Positions 6,369 to 11,076 of a DNA stretch of 11,076 bases are shown piece by piece (the stretch's first letter is position 1; the number at the start of each line of letters is the position of its first letter). Source of the stretch: Halanaerobiales bacterium. GTDB taxonomy: Bacteria > Bacillota > Halanaerobiia > Halanaerobiales > JADQBU01. The notes under the pieces are model-generated. The model was not told the DNA's origin and made no database searches. It saw only the letters and a program-made list of their open reading frames with translations. The position numbers were made by a program, and so were the translations under genes. The stretch lies in NCBI GenBank assembly GCA_016278435.1, contig JADQBU010000300.1:1-11076 (forward strand), in the 5' to 3' direction.

Positions 6369-8692
6369 CATCTACCTCCTATTTTCAATTCTTTTATCAA
6401 CTCAAACAGATTATTACTAACTGCCAGTTCAGAAAACCTGGTAAATTCTTCTTTGATATTAACAATATTATTATACATCATTGATCCAGATAAGTCCAAT
6501 TTACCGCTGGGCTGAGGCAAGATATTCCATCTGTCTTTAATAATATCTATCAGTTCCAGTTCCTCAAAGATTTCAAGCCCTTTATTAACAGCTCTACGAT
6601 TATATTTTTGATAGATAATATCCGGTGAATCTTGATTAATTATAACCCGGCTGTAGAGTTTTCTTAAAAATATCCTGTCCGGAAGTAGTTCTTCGATTAA
6701 TCTTTTATTTATTAAATATTCTTCCCTACCATAAAGCAGGTGAATCTTTATCTCATTTTTCAAAGACGGTATCATATCGGCCATTTCCTGCAGGGAAAAA
6801 GGCATTGAGACCAGCACCAGTTCATCTACTTGCTCATTTTTATGCAGTGCACTGCTGCTCGAAAAAAAGAGCAAACGGTCACTCTCAAGTCTGGTTAGAT
6901 AACGCCTGTGTTTTTTATTATTATTCAAATAAACTCCGACCCGTTTATCCTGTTTGATTAAATTCTGTAGATAACTCAACTTATCTCTACAGTCCCGCTT
7001 ATCATATAGGTTCCAGTTTTGCCACTTAAAACATACCGGATGAGAGTCAGCTGCCTCTCGAAAATTTACATCTTTTAAATTAAGTTGAATCTCTTCTTTT
7101 CCATTCCATCGATTTAAAGCCAGTTGAAAGGCAAGATCAACCTTTTCCCGGGCAATCCTATCTTTCATATTTCCATAACCAAAACCGATACCCTCAAGTC
7201 CGTTATCCAACTTAAATTTAAGATGTTTCTTTCCTTTACCAACGGCAAATACCTGTTGTAAATTAATATCATTAATCATCAGTACAGGACGGGGATTCCC
7301 TGCTCCATGTGGTTTCATCCTGTCCAGTTTTTCCCATAATATTCTATCGATTTCTCCGGGGTTAATTATTTCATCCAGGCTTAAAGCTGGAATAAAATCA
7401 TCAACTTTATGTTCAGCCAACATATACTCATTTAATTTTTCTCTGAACTGTTGAATTTTTTCTTTCTGCAAAGCCAGTCCGGCCGCCTGGGCATGTCCCC
7501 CGTAATTATCCAGCAGTTCAGAACAATATTCCAGAGCCCGGAAAATATTTACCTTATCAACACTCCGGCAGGAACCACGAGCTCCATCAGGTTCTTCTGC
7601 GATTAGAACAACCGGTAGATAGTACTTTTCGATCAGGCGGGAAGCAACTATACCGATTACACCCCGGTGCCAATTTGTTGAAGAAAGTACTATACACCTC
7701 TCATGTTCAAGATCGATTTCACTTTCCACCTGTTTTAAGGCTTCCTGATATATTCTTTCCTCTTCCTGCTGTCTTTCCTTATTAATGGCAATAAGTCTAC
7801 TGGCAATTTCCTTAGCCTCTTTCTTATCATCGGTAATAAGTAATTTTATTCCCAGTTCTGGGTCTTCCATTCTCCCGGCAGCATTAAGCGGTGGAGCCAG
7901 TATATATCCAACCTGTCCAGCTGTTATGTTTTCACTATTTAAATTCAGAGATTCAATCAAGACATTGAGGCCGGGAACTTCTGTATTTCTAAGCCTGTTT
8001 ATACCCTCTTTTACCAGTATTCTATTTTCATCCTGGAGTGGAACAATATCAGCAATACTGCCCAGTGCTACAATATCCAGGAACTTTTCTGCTTTACCGC
8101 CAAGTCCCTGACATAATTTATAAGCAACACCAACTCCAGCTAAATTGCGAAAAGGAAAAGTTGAATCTCGCCTCTTGGGATTAATTACTGCCCAGGCCGA
8201 AGGTAGTATTTCCCCAGGTTCATGATGGTCTGTTATAATTACATCCAGACCATTATTTACTGCATATTCGATCTCTACCAGAGCTGTAATCCCACAATCA
8301 ACCGTGATAATAAGGTCATAACTCTTTTCAATAAAACCAGTCAATGCTTCCTGGTTTAAACCATACCCTTCATGTAAACGGTTTGGTAGATAATAATCCG
8401 CAGTATAAGAAAAGTTATCCTGGAAAAACTTATACAACAGAGCAGAAGCTGTAATACCGTCAACATCATAGTCGCCGTAGATCAAAATCTTTTCTCCGGC
8501 TGTGATGGCCTCCTTGATTCTCTTAACTGCTCTATCCATATCCGGCAGCATAAATGGATCATATAAATCTACCAGTGTTCCAGAGATAAACTTTTCTATT
8601 GCCTGCTGGCCTTTAATCCCTCTTTTTGATAATATTTTCTCCAGAAGTGAACCTCCATGTTCACTTTCTGTTATCAACCATTTTTTATGCAT
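6368..8692 (-). CDS. recJ: Single-stranded-DNA-specific exonuclease RecJ
   Basis: A 5'-3' single-strand DNA exonuclease acting in recombination, mismatch and base-excision repair; a DHH-family phosphoesterase that uses Mn or Mg. Residues 74-79 are DYDVDG, 132-134 DCG and 155-157 DHH, the metal-binding motifs. The DHHA1 motif GGHAQAAGLAL starts at 398. An OB-like region follows. The 774 residues greatly exceed E. coli RecJ (577). The extra part, about 570-774, corresponds to the C-terminal extension known from Firmicutes RecJ, so the length is normal for this group. ATG 8692 has a weak GGTGA ribosome binding site 6 nt upstream. The gene begins 43 nt after the LapA-like gene, and its stop overlaps apt. 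The extension has no motif I can assign to an activity. Confidence 0.97.
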   Translation of the reverse strand: MHKKWLITESEHGGSLLEKILSKRGIKGQQAIEKFISGTLVDLYDPFMLPDMDRAVKRIKEAITAGEKILIYGDYDVDGITASALLYKFFQDNFSYTADYYLPNRLHEGYGLNQEALTGFIEKSYDLIITVDCGITALVEIEYAVNNGLDVIITDHHEPGEILPSAWAVINPKRRDSTFPFRNLAGVGVAYKLCQGLGGKAEKFLDIVALGSIADIVPLQDENRILVKEGINRLRNTEVPGLNVLIESLNLNSENITAGQVGYILAPPLNAAGRMEDPELGIKLLITDDKKEAKEIASRLIAINKERQQEEERIYQEALKQVESEIDLEHERCIVLSSTNWHRGVIGIVASRLIEKYYLPVVLIAEEPDGARGSCRSVDKVNIFRALEYCSELLDNYGGHAQAAGLALQKEKIQQFREKLNEYMLAEHKVDDFIPALSLDEIINPGEIDRILWEKLDRMKPHGAGNPRPVLMINDINLQQVFAVGKGKKHLKFKLDNGLEGIGFGYGNMKDRIAREKVDLAFQLALNRWNGKEEIQLNLKDVNFREAADSHPVCFKWQNWNLYDKRDCRDKLSYLQNLIKQDKRVGVYLNNNKKHRRYLTRLESDRLLFFSSSSALHKNEQVDELVLVSMPFSLQEMADMIPSLKNEIKIHLLYGREEYLINKRLIEELLPDRIFLRKLYSRVIINQDSPDIIYQKYNRRAVNKGLEIFEELELIDIIKDRWNILPQPSGKLDLSGSMMYNNIVNIKEEFTRFSELAVSNNLFELIKELKIGGR
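6374..6380 (-). promoter_or_regulatory. Ribosome binding site of apt inside recJ
   Basis: AGGAGGT is a near-perfect Shine-Dalgarno sequence embedded in the last codons of recJ (encoding ..GGR then stop). It sits just upstream of the TGATG stop-start overlap, so ribosomes finishing recJ can restart directly on apt. Confidence 0.7.
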
Positions 8693-8720
8693 ATACTATC
8701 ACCATTTTAATATTTTCCCT

Positions 8721-8749
8721 CTAATATGGGAAATACTAGTTATTTTCAA
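8721..8749 (-). promoter_or_regulatory. Weak candidate promoter before recJ
   Basis: TTGAAA (8749-8744) and TATTAG (8726-8721) are separated by 17 nt, matching five and four consensus positions. It spans the end of the LapA-like gene and the largest gap inside the operon (43 nt). In sequence this AT-rich such a match can arise by chance, so this is only a candidate internal promoter for recJ and the genes beyond it. Confidence 0.25.
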
Positions 8750-9116
8750 TTATTTCTTCCTCTCCTATTGTATCATCTTCGTCTGTAAACTTATTAGACT
8801 CACTTATCTCTTTACTCTCTTTAAGCTCCTTAATCTCCTTAATTTCCTGTTCCAGTTCACTGTTAATGCTGATTAATTCTTCATTTTTGTCTTTCAACCT
8901 TCTATTCTCCCGTTTTAGCCTGAACTGTTTTACAGAACTGAATAATCCCATAATGAGGGCACCCAGGGCAATTGCACCAAGCACAACAACTACCAGTGAG
9001 GTCTGAAACTTCCAGGTGAAAAGTGTTAATGAAACCGGAACTGCATTCTGAATAGAAAACAAGGCAACAAAAAGGGCAAAAACCAATGCCAGAATTAATG
9101 TTCCCTGCATGTTCAT
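8736..9116 (-). CDS. LapA-domain (DUF1049) small membrane protein
   Basis: A small inner-membrane protein of about 126 residues with two transmembrane helices, at roughly 6-25 and 41-60. Between them lies the family pattern IQN..PVSLTLFTWKFQTSL. The cytoplasmic tail (about 63-95) is a charged coiled coil followed by an acidic end (DEDDTIGEEEIIENN). In E. coli, LapA partners the TPR protein LapB in controlling LPS synthesis. DUF1049 proteins also occur in bacteria without LPS, so this role is not established here. The start is ambiguous between GTG 9119, ATG 9116 and ATG 9110. I chose ATG 9116 because AAAGGA (9122-9127) lies 5 nt before it, but AAGGTGAT before ATG 9110 is also good. The gene follows the UbiB-like gene by 9 nt, which suggests coupled expression of two membrane proteins. 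Confidence 0.85.
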   Translation of the reverse strand: MNMQGTLILALVFALFVALFSIQNAVPVSLTLFTWKFQTSLVVVVLGAIALGALIMGLFSSVKQFRLKRENRRLKDKNEELISINSELEQEIKEIKELKESKEISESNKFTDEDDTIGEEEIIENN

Positions 9117-9125
9117 CACCTTCCT

Positions 9126-10790
9126 TTAAAATTTGCCCGAACGAAAAATATTAAATACAAGCCAGAAACCAAAAATACCGGCAATTATATAACCGATTAA
9201 ACCCAGTACAGGAATATTTAAAATGAGTGGTTCCTTATCAATCTGAAGAATCATAGAAGACCCAATAATCAAAGCAGCAATGATCAAACTGATTGAAAGT
9301 CTATTGGAGAAAATGTCAAGTTTATCTATTAGATTTTCCAGATTCTGATGCCTGAAATTAATTGCAAGCTCATCATTTGTTACTTTATTTAACAAAGTCA
9401 CAAGCTTATCAGGTACATTCTTACTGACTTTTCTTAAATTCCACAACTTGTTAACAGTAATATCAATAATATTCTCAGGTTTTATTCTGCTGCGGATTAA
9501 ATCAGATAAAAACTCATTACCGACTTTTACTATTTTAAAAGAAGGCTTAATCAGAAGTCCTACCCCTTCGCTTACCGCAAAAGCCCGGGCCAGTAGATAA
9601 AATTGTTCCGGCAAACGGATGTGATGCCTGTATATTAATTTCATAAATTCATCAAGCAAAACCATAAAATCTATTTCAACAAAGTTTATATCATAATACC
9701 TGTCCAGTAAATCTCCGATATCCAGTTTGAGTCTCTCCATGTCAATATTATCATGAGCAACCCCGATTTCAACCATAATATCAATAATAATATCAACCTT
9801 TTTATGGAGCAGGGCTACAAATAAAACAGTTAAATGGTTCCGGTCGTCTTCCGTCAATCTCCCCATTAAACCAAAATCAATGAAGGCCAGTTTATTTTTA
9901 TCAACAATATAGATATTTCCAGGATGAGGGTCAGCATGGAAAAAACCATCTATCAGGATCTGTTTCATAAGGGCTTTAGCCCCCATTTCTGCCAGGAAAT
10001 CAACATCCACATCCTGTCCCTTTTCCGTTAATTCATTAAGTTTAATTCCCTTTATCTCTTCCATGACAATTAGTCTTCTACTCGATAGATTATTATAGAC
10101 CTCTGGTACAATTATATTGGAATTATCTCTAAAATTATTGCCAAACTTCTCTATATTATTAATCTCCAGTTCAAAATTAAGTTCATCCCTGATATGATCT
10201 TCAAATTCCTGTACCAGTTGAGTAGGTTTAACAAAACCCGGGAATACCCCCCGTTCTTCAGCCATCCGGGCTAAATTTTTGAGGATTTCCATATCTGTAC
10301 TTATTTTCTGCTTAATATGCGGCCTCTGTACCTTTAATATCACATCCTGTCCACTTTTTAGCACAGCATGATGGGTTTGAGCAATAGAGGCAACTGCCCG
10401 GTGATTAGAGTCAATTTTCTCAAAATATTCTTTATAATTATCCCCCAGTTCTTTCTTAATTACCTCTTCAATTTTTACAAAAGAAAGTGGGGGGACTTCA
10501 TCCTGCAGTTTTCTTAATTCCCGTATATAATTAGGGGGTAGGATATCGGCTCTGGTACTCATTAACTGTCCCATCTTTATGTAAGTAGGCCCCAGTTCTT
10601 CCAGAACCAGACGTAATCGTACCGCCATATTTCTCTTTTCGGGATCAGCATCTTCTGAAGAAAATCTCTCTTTAAAAGGCAAGTATTTAGCTAGATCTAG
10701 TCTATCCAGTACAAAACCCAGACCATTTGTGACCAGAATTTGAGCTATTTCGCGATAACGCTGGAAATGTCTGTATCTTTTAAATTCCAT
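9126..10790 (-). CDS. ABC1/UbiB/ADCK-family atypical kinase-like membrane protein
   Basis: A 554-residue member of the UbiB/COQ8 family: protein-kinase-like ATPases linked in aerobes to ubiquinone synthesis and lipid handling. Family motifs are intact: KMGQ at 72-75 (the inhibitory KxGQ motif), the Ala-rich loop AVASIAQ at 132-138, lysine 153 in VILKVQRP, the catalytic loop HADPHPGN at 285-292 and IDFG with D305. The C-terminus has two predicted membrane helices (about 507-524 and 530-550, around SLIIAALIIGSSMIL and GLIGYIIAGIFGFWL). ATG 10790 has a GGGAG ribosome binding site with 9 nt spacing. It lies after the secF terminator and heads the packed operon, followed by the LapA-domain gene. 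No quinone-synthesis gene is in the window, so the name ubiB should not be read as proof of a ubiquinone role. The family assignment is firm and the substrate unknown. Confidence 0.93.
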   Translation of the reverse strand: MEFKRYRHFQRYREIAQILVTNGLGFVLDRLDLAKYLPFKERFSSEDADPEKRNMAVRLRLVLEELGPTYIKMGQLMSTRADILPPNYIRELRKLQDEVPPLSFVKIEEVIKKELGDNYKEYFEKIDSNHRAVASIAQTHHAVLKSGQDVILKVQRPHIKQKISTDMEILKNLARMAEERGVFPGFVKPTQLVQEFEDHIRDELNFELEINNIEKFGNNFRDNSNIIVPEVYNNLSSRRLIVMEEIKGIKLNELTEKGQDVDVDFLAEMGAKALMKQILIDGFFHADPHPGNIYIVDKNKLAFIDFGLMGRLTEDDRNHLTVLFVALLHKKVDIIIDIMVEIGVAHDNIDMERLKLDIGDLLDRYYDINFVEIDFMVLLDEFMKLIYRHHIRLPEQFYLLARAFAVSEGVGLLIKPSFKIVKVGNEFLSDLIRSRIKPENIIDITVNKLWNLRKVSKNVPDKLVTLLNKVTNDELAINFRHQNLENLIDKLDIFSNRLSISLIIAALIIGSSMILQIDKEPLILNIPVLGLIGYIIAGIFGFWLVFNIFRSGKF

Positions 10791-10817
10791 ATAAATTCTC
10801 TCCCGGTTTAAAGAAAA

Positions 10818-10856
10818 TAAACCCCCTTATTCTTTGACCTAAAGACAGGGGGTTTA
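10818..10856 (-). terminator. Rho-independent terminator after secF
   Basis: Arms TAAACCCCC (10818-10826) and GGGGGTTTA (10848-10856) pair perfectly, and one inner T-A pair makes 10 bp. The loop contains a further 4-bp CTTT/AAAG stem at 10832-10844. Read leftwards, the stem is followed at once by TTTTCTTT (10817-10810), a U-rich tail. No such tail exists on the other side, so it terminates leftward transcription from secF. Confidence 0.85.
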
Positions 10857-10868
10857 ATCTTGTATTAA

Positions 10869-11076
10869 TTATGCAGAGACCTGTTCTTTCCAGGTAACCA
10901 GTAGAGGACTGGCAACGAAGATAGATGAATAAGTTCCTGCAAACATACCGATAAATAAAGCCAGCATAAACGTCTGGATCGAAGCTCCTCCAAAGAAATA
11001 AATTGCGAGAATTGTAATTAAAGTAGTAAGAGAAGTATTTATAGAACGTGGTAATGTATCGACCACCGCCTTATTA
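10869..11076 (-). CDS. secF: Protein translocase subunit SecF, C-terminal part (N-terminus beyond window)
   Basis: SecF, with SecD, uses the proton or sodium gradient to help pull exported proteins through SecYEG; it is an integral membrane protein. Only the last 68 residues are visible, reading in from the window edge. They contain the SecF signature RSINTSLTTL (residues 10-19 of the visible part), a membrane helix (LITILAIYFFGG) and a second one (MLALFIGMFAGTYSSIFVASP). The GTYSSIFVASP segment distinguishes SecF, or the C-terminal half of a fused SecDF, from SecD. The frame is open up to base 11076, so the GTG at 11066 is an internal valine and not the start. A terminator follows the stop codon. 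Confidence 0.92.
   Translation of the reverse strand, partial: NKAVVDTLPRSINTSLTTLITILAIYFFGGASIQTFMLALFIGMFAGTYSSIFVASPLLVTWKEQVSA

Noticed and set aside
8714..8733. TTTCCC/GGGAAA hairpin between the LapA-like gene and recJ as a terminator
   Set aside because: Only 6 bp with an 8-nt loop, and the sequence after it on the minus strand is A-rich, not U-rich.
11064..11066. GTG as start of a separate 65-residue protein
   Set aside because: The frame stays open to the window edge and the sequence is the SecF C-terminus, so this codon is an internal valine.

Overview
This window is a chromosomal housekeeping region in which every gene reads leftwards (minus strand). In transcription order it holds: the 3' end of secF; an ABC1/UbiB-family kinase-like gene; a small LapA-domain membrane protein; recJ; apt; a bifunctional relA/spoT-type (p)ppGpp gene; dtd; a metallo-beta-lactamase-fold hydrolase; a membrane-anchored SurA/PpiD-like chaperone fused to TPR repeats; and the first 381 codons of hisS. 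The block secDF-recJ-apt-rel-dtd-MBL-hisS is a familiar order in anaerobic low-GC Firmicutes (Clostridia and relatives). AT-rich codon use, strong GGAGG-type ribosome binding sites and a Firmicutes-type RecJ C-terminal extension agree with this. A SurA/PpiD-like chaperone and a LapA-domain protein would suit a diderm member such as Halanaerobiales, but that placement is inference.

Layout: secF ends in a good rho-independent terminator (10818-10856). From the UbiB-like gene down to the MBL gene (10790 to 2614) the genes are packed with gaps of 9, 43, -1 (overlap), 10, 13 and 15 nt, so they probably form one operon. I could not find a convincing promoter at its head. A consensus sigma-A promoter (TTGACA, 17 nt, TAAAAT) starts a second unit directly after the MBL stop codon. 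It drives the SurA/PpiD-TPR gene and probably hisS. A perfect 11-bp tandem duplication lies where transcription should start, and a 12-bp RNA stem-loop separates the chaperone gene from hisS.

Functions: recJ (single-strand exonuclease), apt (adenine salvage), rel (alarmone synthesis and hydrolysis), dtd (D-aminoacyl-tRNA proofreading) and hisS (histidine charging) are standard. rel and hisS are linked physiologically because uncharged tRNA triggers Rel. The most interesting gene is the chaperone fusion. It looks like a PpiD-type signal-anchor and chaperone region with the parvulin domain cleanly missing, joined to a YfgM-like TPR domain and a glutamine-rich tail, and it sits next to hisS. In E. 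coli PpiD and YfgM are separate proteins that form one complex at the Sec translocon, and yfgM is the neighbour of hisS.

I see no tRNA, rRNA, CRISPR array, insertion sequence or phage gene. The longest non-coding gaps are about 110 bp, so there is no unexplained stretch above 300 bp.
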